From: Azoarcus_F sp048158365
GTDB taxonomy: Bacteria; Pseudomonadota; Gammaproteobacteria; Burkholderiales; Rhodocyclaceae
Strand: one strand, 5' to 3'
Assembly: GCA_048158365.1 (NCBI GenBank)
Contig: JBLLNL010000004.1
DNA: 64,000 bases
The notes under the pieces are model-generated. The model was not told the DNA's origin. It saw only the letters and a program-made list of their open reading frames with translations, and did no database searches. Below, one piece after another: positions 1 to 8,490 of the stretch (the stretch's first letter is position 1; the number at the start of each line of letters is the position of its first letter). The translations under genes and the position numbers were made by a program.

Positions 1-2
1 AG

Positions 3-785
3 ATCGAGGCCAATGCGGTGTTGCTGTCGGCTGGCGTGCGGCTGCGTCCGCAGGAACTCGGTCTGGCCGCGTCGGTGGGCGTCGCGCAGTTGCCCGTGTT
101 GCGCCGGGTCCGGGTCGCGCTGTTCTCCACCGGCAGCGAACTGGTCATGCCGGGTGAGCCGTTGCCGCCCGGCGCGGTGTACAACTCCAACCGTTTTCAG
201 TTGCGTGCGCTGCTCGAGCAACTCGGCTGCGACGTGACCGACCTGGGCATCGTGCCGGATCGGCTGGATGCGACGCGCACCGCGTTGCGCACGGCGGCCG
301 AGGGACACGACCTGATCGTCACCAGTGGCGGCGTTTCGGTCGGCGAAGAGGACCATGTCAAACCCGCGGTCGAGGCCGAGGGTGTGCTCGAGATCTGGAA
401 GATCGCGATGAAGCCCGGGAAACCGCTCGCATACGGACGGGTCGGGGCAGCCGCCTTCATCGGCCTGCCGGGCAATCCGGTGTCCAGTTTCGTCACGTTC
501 CTGATGATGGTCAGACCCTTCATCCTCGCGACCCAGGGCCTGACATCGGTCGCGCCGCAGGCGCTGATGCTCAGAGCCGATTTCGATTGGCCGCGTCCCG
601 ACAGGCGCCGGGAATTCCTGCGTGGTCGGCGCAACGGGCAGGGCGGCGTCGAGTTGTTCGGGCACCAGGGGCCCGCAGCGCTGTCTTCAATCGTATGGGC
701 CGACGGGTTGGTGGATGTGCCCCCCGCTACGCCGGTGAGCGCCGGCGAAACGGTACGTTTCATTCCCTACGTCGAACTGATGTGA
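3..785 (+). CDS. moeA: Molybdopterin molybdenumtransferase MoeA, C-terminal part (5' end outside window)
   Basis: This enzyme inserts molybdenum into adenylylated molybdopterin in the last step of molybdenum cofactor synthesis, in the cytoplasm. The frame is open from the window edge, so the gene starts upstream and about 260 residues of roughly 400 are visible. They include the MoeA-type stretches TGSELVMPG, SGGVSVGEEDHVK, KPGKPLAYG and LPGNPVSSFV, which belong to the MogA-like catalytic domain, followed by the small C-terminal beta domain. The stop codon lies 7 bases before moaD and moaE follows directly, so this is the end of a cofactor operon. The family assignment is secure; only the start is missing. 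A GTG at position 18 could be misread as a start, but homology continues through it. Confidence 0.93.
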   Translation: MEANAVLLSAGVRLRPQELGLAASVGVAQLPVLRRVRVALFSTGSELVMPGEPLPPGAVYNSNRFQLRALLEQLGCDVTDLGIVPDRLDATRTALRTAAEGHDLIVTSGGVSVGEEDHVKPAVEAEGVLEIWKIAMKPGKPLAYGRVGAAAFIGLPGNPVSSFVTFLMMVRPFILATQGLTSVAPQALMLRADFDWPRPDRRREFLRGRRNGQGGVELFGHQGPAALSSIVWADGLVDVPPATPVSAGETVRFIPYVELM

Positions 786-792
786 TGAGATC

Positions 793-1047
793 ATGACGGT
801 CAAGATTCTTTATTTTGCAGCACTTCGTGACACGCTCGGCCGCGCGGACGAGTCGATCGTGTTGCCTCCCGGGGTCAGCACGGTGGGCGAGTTGCAGGCC
901 TTTCTGGCCGATCGCGGCGACGCCTGGTCGGCGCTGGCGTCGCGACGCAATGTCAGGGCGGCGGTGAATCACCGCATGGTTTTGGCTGGTGATTCGGTCA
1001 CGCCGGGTGACGAAATCGCATTCTTCCCACCGGTCACCGGAGGTTGA
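793..1047 (+). CDS. moaD: Molybdopterin synthase sulfur-carrier subunit MoaD
   Basis: This is the small, ubiquitin-like subunit of molybdopterin synthase. Its C-terminal thiocarboxylate donates sulfur to precursor Z. The 84-residue protein has the beta-grasp pattern (MTVKILYFAALRD at the start, then DEIAFFPPVTGG at the end) and finishes with the obligatory Gly-Gly. Its length matches the family (about 80 residues). It sits 7 bases after moeA and 3 bases before moaE, so the three are almost certainly co-transcribed and translationally coupled. It must be activated by a MoeB-type adenylyltransferase, which is not in this window. Confidence 0.95.
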   Translation: MTVKILYFAALRDTLGRADESIVLPPGVSTVGELQAFLADRGDAWSALASRRNVRAAVNHRMVLAGDSVTPGDEIAFFPPVTGG

Positions 1048-1050
1048 ACG

Positions 1051-1518
1051 ATGTCGGTGAGTGTTCAGCAGCAGGATTTCGACATCGGCGCAGAGACCAT
1101 CGCCTTGTCGTCCGGTCACCCGGGAGTCGGTGCGGTGGCCACCTTCACCGGAGTGGTGCGATGCGCCAACGACGGGGCGGCGGTTTCGGCGATGACGCTG
1201 GAGCATTATCCGGGCATGACCGAGAAGGCGCTCGAAGACATCGTGGTCGAAGCGCGCTCGCGCTGGTCGCTCGAACAGGTCAGGGTCATCCATCGGATCG
1301 GGCGGCTCGAGCCGGGGGAGCGTATCGTGTTCGTCGGCGTGTCGAGCGCACATCGTGGCGAGGCTTTTGCCGCATGTGAGTTCATCATGGATTACCTGAA
1401 GACGCGCGCACCGTTCTGGAAGCTCGAAGACACGCCCGACGGCTCGCGCTGGGTCGAGGCGCGCGCGAGCGACGATGGCGCAGCCGATCGCTGGGACGAC
1501 GAGGGCGTGCGCCGCTGA
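1051..1518 (+). CDS. moaE: Molybdopterin synthase catalytic subunit MoaE
   Basis: This is the large subunit of molybdopterin synthase, which converts cyclic pyranopterin monophosphate to molybdopterin using the thiocarboxylated MoaD tail. The 155-residue protein carries the expected signatures: GVGAVATFTGVVR near the N-terminus, LEHYPGMTEKAL in the middle, HRIGRLEPGE, and the lysine-bearing RAPFWKLE segment near the C-terminus that corresponds to the active-site region. It is the last gene of the moeA-moaD-moaE run and is followed by a perfect hairpin shared with the convergent phasin gene. The moaA needed for the first step lies about 48 kb away in this window. Confidence 0.95.
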   Translation: MSVSVQQQDFDIGAETIALSSGHPGVGAVATFTGVVRCANDGAAVSAMTLEHYPGMTEKALEDIVVEARSRWSLEQVRVIHRIGRLEPGERIVFVGVSSAHRGEAFAACEFIMDYLKTRAPFWKLEDTPDGSRWVEARASDDGAADRWDDEGVRR

Positions 1519-1530
1519 CCCGTGAAATGA

Positions 1531-1554
1531 AGAACGGCGCCGAAGCGCCGTTCT
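1531..1554. terminator. Bidirectional hairpin between moaE and the phasin gene
   Basis: AGAACGGCGC, loop CGAA, GCGCCGTTCT form a perfect 10-bp stem with a four-base loop, in the 57-base gap between two convergent genes. There is no long T-run, but a symmetric, stable hairpin between converging 3' ends is the expected place and form for a shared terminator. Confidence 0.65.
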
Positions 1555-1575
1555 GGATCCCGCGACCGGTCCCGC

Positions 1576-2100
1576 TTATTTCCTGCCCTTGGGCCCGCCG
1601 CTGTTCGACGTGAGCTGATTGAACATCTGAAAGGCCTCGGTCGAGGCACGCGTCATCTGTTCGAAGGCGCTCCGGGTGGTGTCCATCGCCGTCTGGATCG
1701 CGGTCATCGCGTTCTGATCGGTGATCGGCATGCCCTGAAACATCTTCTGCATCGCTTCGAACACATCCTGCCCGCCGCTCGACAGCTGCTGACCGACCAG
1801 CTTGCCGACCTCGGTCTGCGTGCGGCTGGTGAGTTCGGCCATCTCCCGCGCGCAAGCAAGCATCTTCTCGGTCGAGGACTGTGCGAACTGGGTACGCAAT
1901 TCGAGGATCGCCTTGGGATCCTTGGCAGCGCTGAGCGCCTTGGCGTTATTCACGCCTTCCTCGAACAGACTCTTCGCGGTCGCGACCTGCAACTCCATGA
2001 TGCGCTGGGAATTCTCGATCGACATCTGCGCAAGCCGCATCGCCGCCTCGAGATTCTTCTTCTGAAGTTCGTTGAACTGCTCCGGTTTCATCGTTGCCAT
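1576..2100 (-). CDS. phaP: Phasin family protein
   Basis: Phasins coat polyhydroxyalkanoate granules and stabilise them. The 174-residue product starts MATMKPEQFNELQKK and is a mostly helical, Ala/Gln/Glu-rich protein with the Phasin_2 pattern: NLEAAMRLAQMSIENSQRI, then AKSLFEEGVNNAKAL, then AREMAELTSRTQTEVG. It ends in a short low-complexity tail (SNSGGPKGRK). The start at 2100 is chosen over longer in-frame options because GAGAGGGG lies just upstream and the family begins here. It stands alone. Together with the 3-hydroxybutyrate dehydrogenase and acetoacetate decarboxylase genes near 46 kb it suggests a PHB-storing organism, which is inference. Which phasin paralogue it is cannot be told. 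Confidence 0.88.
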   Translation of the reverse strand: MATMKPEQFNELQKKNLEAAMRLAQMSIENSQRIMELQVATAKSLFEEGVNNAKALSAAKDPKAILELRTQFAQSSTEKMLACAREMAELTSRTQTEVGKLVGQQLSSGGQDVFEAMQKMFQGMPITDQNAMTAIQTAMDTTRSAFEQMTRASTEAFQMFNQLTSNSGGPKGRK

Positions 2101-2343
2101 CGGTTTCCCCTCTCTCAAACGGGTTCGGACTTCGAGTGAGGCGTTCCAGACCGGCCGTCTTGACCCGAATGCGACGGCTTGACCGTTCGACCGATTGTCG
2201 TGCGACTGCCTCGCCTTCAACATAGCACAAGCCCATGCTCTTTTGTCCGGTTTGGAACCGATCGAATGCACAGCGCGTGCTCCACACCGGGACCGACCTC
2301 GCCCGCCATCTAAGGCGGTGACCGCAGGGTTTGCCTGACAGCT

Positions 2344-2371
2344 GTTGACATTGACCGCGATGACCCCATCT
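2344..2371 (+). promoter_or_regulatory. Sigma-32 (heat-shock) promoter of clpB
   Basis: GTTGACA, then a 13-base spacer, then CCCCATCT. The second box is a full match to the known RpoH -10 consensus CCCCATNT, and the first resembles CTTGAAA. The box ends 34 bases before the clpB start codon. ClpB is a classical RpoH-regulated gene, so position and sequence agree. Confidence 0.8.
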
Positions 2372-2405
2372 GCGATGCAGTTCAGCTTACTCAAAGGAAG
2401 GCCCC

Positions 2406-4994
2406 ATGCGCTTCGACAAACTCACGACACGCTTCCAGCAGACCTTCGCCGATGCACAGAGCATCGCGGTCGGTCACGACAACCAGTTCATCGAACCGCA
2501 GCATCTGCTTGCGGCGATGCTCGACCAGGATGACGGCGGCACGGTGTCGCTGCTGCAGCGCGCCGGCGTGAACGTGCCGCCGGTCAGATCCGCGCTGAAG
2601 GCGGCGATCGAGCGTCTGCCCAAGGTGCAAGGGCATGGTGGCGAGGTCCAGGTCGGTCGCGACCTGAGCAATCTGCTCAATCTGACCGACAAGGAAGCCC
2701 AGAAGCGGGGCGATCAGTTCATCGCCAGCGAACTGTTTCTGCTCGCGTTGGCCGACGACAAGGGCGAGACCGGTCGTCTGCTGCGCGAGCACGGGCTGAC
2801 CCGTCGCGCGCTCGAGGCCGCGATCGACGCGGTCCGGGGTGGCCAGAACGTGGGCAGCCAGGAGGCGGAAGGGCAGCGCGAGTCGCTGAAGAAGTATTGC
2901 CTGGATCTGACCGAGCGCGCACGCGCGGGCAAGCTCGATCCGGTCATCGGACGGGATGACGAGATCCGCCGTGCGATCCAGATTCTGCAGCGTCGCACCA
3001 AGAACAACCCGGTGCTGATCGGAGAGCCCGGCGTGGGCAAGACCGCGATCGTCGAGGGTCTGGCCCAGCGCATCGTCAATGGCGAGGTGCCCGAGACGCT
3101 CAAGGGCAAGAAGGTGCTGTCGCTCGACATGGCGTCACTGCTCGCCGGGGCCAAGTACCGCGGCGAATTCGAGGAACGGCTCAAGGCCGTGCTGAAGGAG
3201 ATCGCGCAGGAAGAAGGGCAGATCATCGTATTCATCGACGAGCTGCATACGATGGTCGGTGCGGGCAAGGCAGAAGGTGCGATCGATGCTGGCAACATGC
3301 TCAAACCGGCGCTGGCGCGCGGCGAGTTGCATTGTATCGGTGCGACCACGCTGGACGAATATCGCAAGTACATCGAAAAGGACGCCGCGCTGGAGCGCCG
3401 TTTCCAGAAGGTGCTGATCGATGAGCCGAGTGTCGAATCGACGATCGCGATCCTGCGCGGGCTGCAGGAGAAGTACGAGATCCACCATGGCGTGGAGATC
3501 ACCGATCCGGCCATCGTGGCCGCGGCCGAGCTGTCGCATCGCTACATCACCGACCGCTTCCTGCCGGACAAGGCAATCGACCTGATCGATGAAGCCGCGG
3601 CGCGCATCAAGATGGAGATCGATTCCAAGCCGGAGGTCATGGACAAGCTCGACCGTCGCATGATCCAGCTCAAGATCGAGCGCGAGGCGGTCAAGAAGGA
3701 AAAGGACGAGGCCTCGCAGAAGCGACTGCAGCTGATCGAGGAGGAACTGGCGAAGCTCGCCCGCGAGTACAACGATCTGGAGGAAATCTGGAAGGCCGAA
3801 AAGGCCAAGGTCGAAGGTTCGGCCCACATCAAGGAAGAGATCGATCGATTGCGCGCCCAGATGGCCGAGATGCAGCGCAAGGGCCAGTACGACAAGCTGG
3901 CCGAACTGCAGTATGGCCGTTTGCCGCAACTCGAGGCGCAGCTGAAGGCGGCCGAGCAGGTCGGCGACGACGCTCAGCCGAACAAGCTGTTGCGCACCCA
4001 GGTCGGCGCCGAGGAAATCGCCGAGGTCGTGTCGCGCGCGACCGGCATTCCGGTGTCGAAGATGATGCAGGGCGAGCGCGAGAAACTGTTGAAGATGGAG
4101 CAGCGCCTGCACAATCGCGTGGTCGGTCAGGACGAGGCGGTGCGGCTGGTGTCCGATGCGATCCGCCGTTCGCGGGCCGGCCTGTCGGATGAGAACCGTC
4201 CGTACGGCTCGTTCCTGTTCCTCGGGCCGACCGGGGTCGGCAAGACCGAGTTGTGCAAGGCGCTCGCGGAGTTCCTGTTCGATTCGGAGGAGCATCTGAT
4301 CCGTATCGACATGAGCGAATTCATGGAGAAACACTCGGTCGCACGCCTGATCGGCGCGCCTCCGGGCTATGTCGGTTACGAGGAGGGCGGCTATCTGACC
4401 GAGCAGGTGCGGCGCAAGCCCTACAGCGTGATTTTGTTCGACGAGGTCGAGAAGGCGCATCCGGACGTGTTCAACGTGCTGCTGCAGGTGCTCGACGACG
4501 GCCGCATGACCGACGGGCAGGGACGCACGGTGGACTTCAAGAACACCGTGATCGTGATGACCTCCAACCTCGGCAGCCAGATGATCCAGCAGATGGCGGG
4601 CGACGACTATGGCGTGATCAAGCTCGCGGTGATGGCCGAGGTGAAGAGCTTCTTCCGGCCCGAGTTCATCAACCGGATCGACGAACTGGTCGTGTTCCAT
4701 GCGCTCGATCAGAAGCACATCGCCGGCATCGCGCGCATCCAGCTCAAGTATCTGGAACAGCGTCTGGCGCGGCTGGAGATGACGCTGGACGTGGATGAGG
4801 AAGCGCTCGCCGAGCTCGCCGAGGCGGGCTTCGATCCGGTGTTCGGAGCGCGTCCGCTCAAGCGCGCGATCCAGGAGCGGATCGAGAATCCGCTGGCGAC
4901 CGCGATCCTGGAAGGTCAGTTTGGCGCGAAGGACAGGATCCGGGCCGAGGTGCGCAACCGCAAGTTCGTGTTCACCAAGGTCACCACAGGCTGA
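2406..4994 (+). CDS. clpB: ATP-dependent disaggregase ClpB
   Basis: This cytoplasmic AAA+ hexamer pulls polypeptides out of aggregates together with DnaK. The 862 residues match the family length (about 860). Order: Clp N-terminal repeat domain (residues 1-145), first AAA module with Walker A GEPGVGKTAIVEG near 205 and Walker B VFIDELHTMVGAGKAEGA, the long coiled-coil middle domain (about 400-530, rich in E/K/R/Q), then the second AAA module with GPTGVGKTELCKAL near 605, FDEVEKAH, and the D2-small domain. The pore loop GAKYRGEFEERLK is intact. The start follows the purine-rich AAAGGAAGG. A near-consensus RpoH promoter lies upstream. The gene is monocistronic. Confidence 0.98.
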   Translation: MRFDKLTTRFQQTFADAQSIAVGHDNQFIEPQHLLAAMLDQDDGGTVSLLQRAGVNVPPVRSALKAAIERLPKVQGHGGEVQVGRDLSNLLNLTDKEAQKRGDQFIASELFLLALADDKGETGRLLREHGLTRRALEAAIDAVRGGQNVGSQEAEGQRESLKKYCLDLTERARAGKLDPVIGRDDEIRRAIQILQRRTKNNPVLIGEPGVGKTAIVEGLAQRIVNGEVPETLKGKKVLSLDMASLLAGAKYRGEFEERLKAVLKEIAQEEGQIIVFIDELHTMVGAGKAEGAIDAGNMLKPALARGELHCIGATTLDEYRKYIEKDAALERRFQKVLIDEPSVESTIAILRGLQEKYEIHHGVEITDPAIVAAAELSHRYITDRFLPDKAIDLIDEAAARIKMEIDSKPEVMDKLDRRMIQLKIEREAVKKEKDEASQKRLQLIEEELAKLAREYNDLEEIWKAEKAKVEGSAHIKEEIDRLRAQMAEMQRKGQYDKLAELQYGRLPQLEAQLKAAEQVGDDAQPNKLLRTQVGAEEIAEVVSRATGIPVSKMMQGEREKLLKMEQRLHNRVVGQDEAVRLVSDAIRRSRAGLSDENRPYGSFLFLGPTGVGKTELCKALAEFLFDSEEHLIRIDMSEFMEKHSVARLIGAPPGYVGYEEGGYLTEQVRRKPYSVILFDEVEKAHPDVFNVLLQVLDDGRMTDGQGRTVDFKNTVIVMTSNLGSQMIQQMAGDDYGVIKLAVMAEVKSFFRPEFINRIDELVVFHALDQKHIAGIARIQLKYLEQRLARLEMTLDVDEEALAELAEAGFDPVFGARPLKRAIQERIENPLATAILEGQFGAKDRIRAEVRNRKFVFTKVTTG

Positions 4995-5031
4995 CCCATC
5001 CCCCTCCTGGCCTCCCCCTTGAAGGGGGAGG
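4995..5031. repeat. Dispersed C/G-rich palindromic repeat after clpB
   Basis: CCCATCCCCCTCCTGGC is followed by CCTCCCCCT-TGA-AGGGGGAGG, a perfect 9-bp stem. Near-identical copies occur around 52,966-53,060 in both orientations. It begins right after the clpB stop codon and may also serve as a transcript end. Confidence 0.7.
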
Positions 5032-5052
5032 AAATCGGACGGGGCGATGCGG

Positions 5053-5290
5053 TCAGACGGTCGAGCCGGGCGGTAAGCGCTGCTCGAAGTCCGCGACCGA
5101 AAGCGGTCGGGAGAACAGATAACCTTGCATGATCCGGCAGCCGCGCGCTTCCAGATAAGCTCGTTGAGCCTCGGTTTCGACGCCTTCGGCGACGACTTCG
5201 ATGCCCAGATCCCGCGCCATCGACAGAGCCGCCGAAGCGATCGCGGCGTCCTCCCCGACCGGGATGAAGCGGTCCGGCATCTTGCCTGCG
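5053..5290 (-). pseudogene. EAL-domain (c-di-GMP phosphodiesterase) remnant with internal deletion
   Basis: The reading frame ends in a clear EAL-domain C-terminus: ALSMARDLGIEVVAEGVET, then RGCRIMQGYLFSRPL, then ADFEQRLP. Just upstream in the same frame is PDRFIPVGED, which resembles the PxxFIPxAE segment normally found near the start of an EAL domain. The catalytic EAL motif and the roughly 150 residues normally between these two points are absent, so this looks like an internal deletion that left both ends fused. Upstream sequence to about 5,510 is open but not recognisable. It cannot be an active phosphodiesterase. The 5' boundary is approximate. Confidence 0.7.
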
Positions 5291-5493
5291 ACCGTCGCCG
5301 CGTCGTCGGCGCGATTCAGGCGGGGCAGCAGCGCGGCGGTCACGTCCTGCACGGTGCCGCGTGACGCGCGGTGCGATGGGCATCGCGCGATTATAGGATG
5401 ACGTTCTCGTGATTCGGGCGAAGGCCCTTTGCTGTCCGCGGAAAAGATCCTGGATCGGGTGCGGGGGATGACGGCTGGGCTTGCAAGCTGCGG

Positions 5494-5523
5494 TTGGCCA
5501 GCGCGACGACTCAATGCGATAAT
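5494..5523 (+). promoter_or_regulatory. Probable sigma-70 promoter of ppiD
   Basis: TTGGCC, an 18-base spacer and GATAAT, ending 62 bases before the ppiD start. The match is fair rather than strong. Confidence 0.45.
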
Positions 5524-5585
5524 GCGCGGCTACGCGTCGGCAACACGGCAAGCGCGTCCACTGGCAGGCTTTTACGGAAGACAAG

Positions 5586-7478
5586 ATGTTCGAGGCAGTC
5601 CGCAAAAACAAGCGCATTTCGCAGGTGATTCTCGCGATCATCATCGTGCCCTTCGCCTTCTTCGGCATGGACGCATACTTTTCCGAATCGCCAGGCGGCG
5701 GAGAGGTGGCCTCGGTCGGCGGCTCGAAGATCACCGTCGTCGATTTCGACCGCGCTCTGCGCGAGCAGCAGGACAGGCTGCGCGAGGCGACCGGGGGCCA
5801 GTTCGATCGGGCCCTGTTCGAATCGGAGGCCTTTCGCCGGTCCGTGCTGAACGGTCTGATCAACCAGCGCCTGCTGTCGATGCATGCGATCGACAATCGC
5901 ATGGTGGTGACCTCGTCGCAGTTGCAGGAGACGATCCTGTCCTTGCCTGCGTTTCAGGAGGACGGCCGCTTCTCGCTCGAGCGCTACGAGCGCGCGCTAC
6001 GTGCGCAGGGCATGTCTCCGGCCATGTTCGAGGCGAGCCTGGCACAGGACATGCGCGTGCAACAGATCGCGCAGGCCGTCGGCGAGACCGCGTTCACCGG
6101 GAGTGCGCCGGTCCGGCGCTTCGTCCAGGCTCAGCTCGAGGAGCGCGAGATCCGTGACATCCCGATTCCCGTGCAGCGCTTCATCACCGAAGCGCGCCTG
6201 GAAGACGGCGCAGCGCGGGCCTTCTACGAGGCCAATCCCGCCCAGTTCGAACGCGCACCGCGCCTGCGTGCGGAGTACCTGGTGCTCGACGAAGCGGCCG
6301 TGCGCGCAGGGCTGAGCATTCCGGACGAGCAGATCGAGCAGTTCTATGCGGCGAACCAGGATCAGTTCGGCATGCCGGAAGAGAGAAGGGCACGGCACAT
6401 CCTGATCCAGGTGGGTGCCGACGCGACCGCTGCGGAAGTCGAGCAGGCGCGCGCGCGCGCCGAGGCCATCGTAGCGAAACTGCGTGACGATCCAGCCCGG
6501 TTCGAGGCACTGGCCCGGTCCGAGTCGCAGGATCCGGGCTCGGCGGCGGTCGGCGGCGATCTCGGTTTCTTCGGCCGGGGCATGATGGTCGCGCCTTTCG
6601 AAGATACGGTGTTCGGTCAGCAGGTCGGGGAGATCAGCAATCCGGTGCGCACCGACTTCGGTTTCCACATCATCGAGGTCACCGCGATCAATCCGGACAC
6701 GATTCGCCCGTTGGCCGAAGTGCGTGAGGAGATCGTCGCCGAGCTCGTCCGCCAGGAGGTGGCGCGCCAGTTCGGTCTGCTGGCCGAGCAGTTTGCAAAC
6801 ACGGTGTATGAGCAGCCGGACAGCCTGCAGCCCGCGGCCGAGTTGATGGGCCTCGAGATCCGTGCGACCGACTGGATCGATCGTGACAGCGGCAGCGTCG
6901 GCGGCTTTCGCGACGAGCGACTGCTGAACGCGCTGTTCTCGGCAGACGCGCACGAGGGACGCGAGAATATCGAGGCGATCGAAGTCGATCGCGGCACCCT
7001 GTTATCGGCTCGGGTCGTCGAGTACGAGGACGCGCAGCGTCTTGCTTTCGAGGAAGTGCGCGAGACCATCGAGGAGCAGCTTCGTGCGCAGGAGGCGGCA
7101 CGACTGACGCGCGAACACGGAGAGGCGCTTCTCGCGCGCGTGAGCGCCGGCGAGGCGCCTGACGAAGAATGGAGCACGATTCGTCGCGTCCAACGCGCCA
7201 ATCCGACGCTGCCGGGTGTCGCGATGCAGGCCGTTTTCGGCGTGGCGGCGGATGCGCTGCCCGCGCACGTGGGCGTCGCGATGCCCGACGGCGGCTACGC
7301 GCTATACAGGGTGGAGTCGGTCGATCGACCCGAACTGGCCGACGACGATGCGCGTCTTGCGCCGATGGTTGGACAGTACGAGCGCCTGATGGCTCAGAAG
7401 GACTTCAACGCCTTCCTCGCGTCACTGCGCGATCGCTACCCGGTCGAGATCCGCGCCACGGCGTTGCGCACCGAGTAA
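5586..7478 (+). CDS. ppiD: PpiD-like periplasmic folding chaperone / peptidyl-prolyl isomerase
   Basis: This is an inner-membrane-anchored periplasmic chaperone near the Sec translocon that helps newly exported proteins fold. The 630 residues match PpiD (about 620). A short cytoplasmic N-terminus (MFEAVRKNKRISQ) precedes one transmembrane segment (about 13-31). A SurA_N-like chaperone region follows (about 35-230), then a parvulin domain (about 265-365) with RRARHILIQV, GGDLGFFGRGMMV and TDFGFHIIEV, then a second SurA-like region to the C-terminus. The gene is monocistronic and convergent with fabI. In many genomes ppiD follows lon and hupB; here those neighbours are missing and a decayed EAL gene and clpB lie upstream instead. 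Confidence 0.93.
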   Translation: MFEAVRKNKRISQVILAIIIVPFAFFGMDAYFSESPGGGEVASVGGSKITVVDFDRALREQQDRLREATGGQFDRALFESEAFRRSVLNGLINQRLLSMHAIDNRMVVTSSQLQETILSLPAFQEDGRFSLERYERALRAQGMSPAMFEASLAQDMRVQQIAQAVGETAFTGSAPVRRFVQAQLEEREIRDIPIPVQRFITEARLEDGAARAFYEANPAQFERAPRLRAEYLVLDEAAVRAGLSIPDEQIEQFYAANQDQFGMPEERRARHILIQVGADATAAEVEQARARAEAIVAKLRDDPARFEALARSESQDPGSAAVGGDLGFFGRGMMVAPFEDTVFGQQVGEISNPVRTDFGFHIIEVTAINPDTIRPLAEVREEIVAELVRQEVARQFGLLAEQFANTVYEQPDSLQPAAELMGLEIRATDWIDRDSGSVGGFRDERLLNALFSADAHEGRENIEAIEVDRGTLLSARVVEYEDAQRLAFEEVRETIEEQLRAQEAARLTREHGEALLARVSAGEAPDEEWSTIRRVQRANPTLPGVAMQAVFGVAADALPAHVGVAMPDGGYALYRVESVDRPELADDDARLAPMVGQYERLMAQKDFNAFLASLRDRYPVEIRATALRTE

Positions 7479-7523
7479 GGCCTGACAGGTTCGAGGCCCG
7501 CGCAATCTCGGGCCCCGTGGCGC

Positions 7524-8315
7524 TCAACCCTGTTCCGGGTTGCCCAGGGCGGTGGTGTTGAAACCGCAATCGACGTACATGATTTCGCCGGTCACGCCAC
7601 TGGCGAGATCCGAGCACAGGAATGCGGCGACATTGCCGACTTCCTCGATCGTGACGTTGCGCCGCAGCGGCGCGTTGTGTTCGTTGAACGATAGCAGCTT
7701 GCCGAAGCTGCCGATGCCGGACGCCGCCACGGTCTTGATCGGACCGGCCGAGATCGCATTGACGCGCGTGCCTTCCGGCCCCAGGCACACCGCGAGGTAG
7801 CGGACCGAGGCTTCCAGGCTGGCCTTGGCCAGACCCATGATGTTGTAATTGGGCATGGTGCGCACCGCGCCCAGATAGGACAGCGTCAGCAATGTACCGT
7901 TGCGCCCCTTGAGCAGCGGCCGGGCTGCCTTGGCCATCAGCGGAAAGCTGGCTGCGCTGATCTCCTGCGAGATGCGGAAGGCCTCACGCGAAAATCCGTC
8001 GAGGAAATCGCCTTCGAGCGCATCGGTGGGTGCATAGGCGATCGAGTGGACCAGGCCATCGAGCCCGTCCCAGGCTTGGCCGAGCTGCGAAAACAGCGAC
8101 TCGATCTGCTCGTCGTCCTGCACATCGCAAGCGAATATGAGCGTACTGTCGAACTTGGCCGCCATCTTGGCGACACGGTCCTTGAAACGCTCGTTCTGGT
8201 AGGTAAACGCGAGTTCCGCGCCTTCACGATGCATCGCCTTGGCGATGCCGAAGGAGATCGACCGGTTGCTCAACAGACCGGTGACCAGGATGCGTTTTCC
8301 TGCAAGCATGCCCAT
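7524..8315 (-). CDS. fabI: Enoyl-[acyl-carrier-protein] reductase (NADH) FabI
   Basis: FabI catalyses the last reduction of the fatty-acid elongation cycle in the cytoplasm. The 263-residue SDR protein begins MGMLAGKRILVTG, aligning with FabI starts, and has ISFGIAKAMHREGAELAFTYQ, the catalytic Tyr/Lys pair in NYNIMGLAKASLE (YxxxxxxK spacing typical of FabI), and NAISAGPIKT for the substrate loop. It is preceded by AGGATGGAG. A perfect TATAAT lies about 30 bases upstream. The gene is single and convergent with ppiD. Identification is secure. Confidence 0.97.
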   Translation of the reverse strand: MGMLAGKRILVTGLLSNRSISFGIAKAMHREGAELAFTYQNERFKDRVAKMAAKFDSTLIFACDVQDDEQIESLFSQLGQAWDGLDGLVHSIAYAPTDALEGDFLDGFSREAFRISQEISAASFPLMAKAARPLLKGRNGTLLTLSYLGAVRTMPNYNIMGLAKASLEASVRYLAVCLGPEGTRVNAISAGPIKTVAASGIGSFGKLLSFNEHNAPLRRNVTIEEVGNVAAFLCSDLASGVTGEIMYVDCGFNTTALGNPEQG

Positions 8316-8346
8316 ATCGATATTGCTCCATCCTTTCGGTCGCCGG

Positions 8347-8352
8347 ATTATA
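8347..8352 (-). promoter_or_regulatory. -10 box upstream of fabI
   Basis: On the minus strand this reads TATAAT, 31 bases before the fabI start codon. No convincing -35 box is seen at 16-18 bases. It is supported mainly by the perfect -10 and its position. Confidence 0.4.
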
Positions 8353-8490
8353 GCCGAAGCATTCCCGGCCGTTCATCGGCACGGAGCGGGCGCCGACCCT
8401 GCCGCTGCAGCGGCGTCCACCCGTTCTCGAACCAAACGTCTGCGGGCCCGTCTGAAGACGGGTCTGCCAAGCCTTCCTTCAAGAGTCCCG

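Noticed and set aside
3135..4718. 527-residue open frame antisense to clpB
   Set aside because: Leu/His/Asp-rich shadow of the clpB frame with no recognisable domain.
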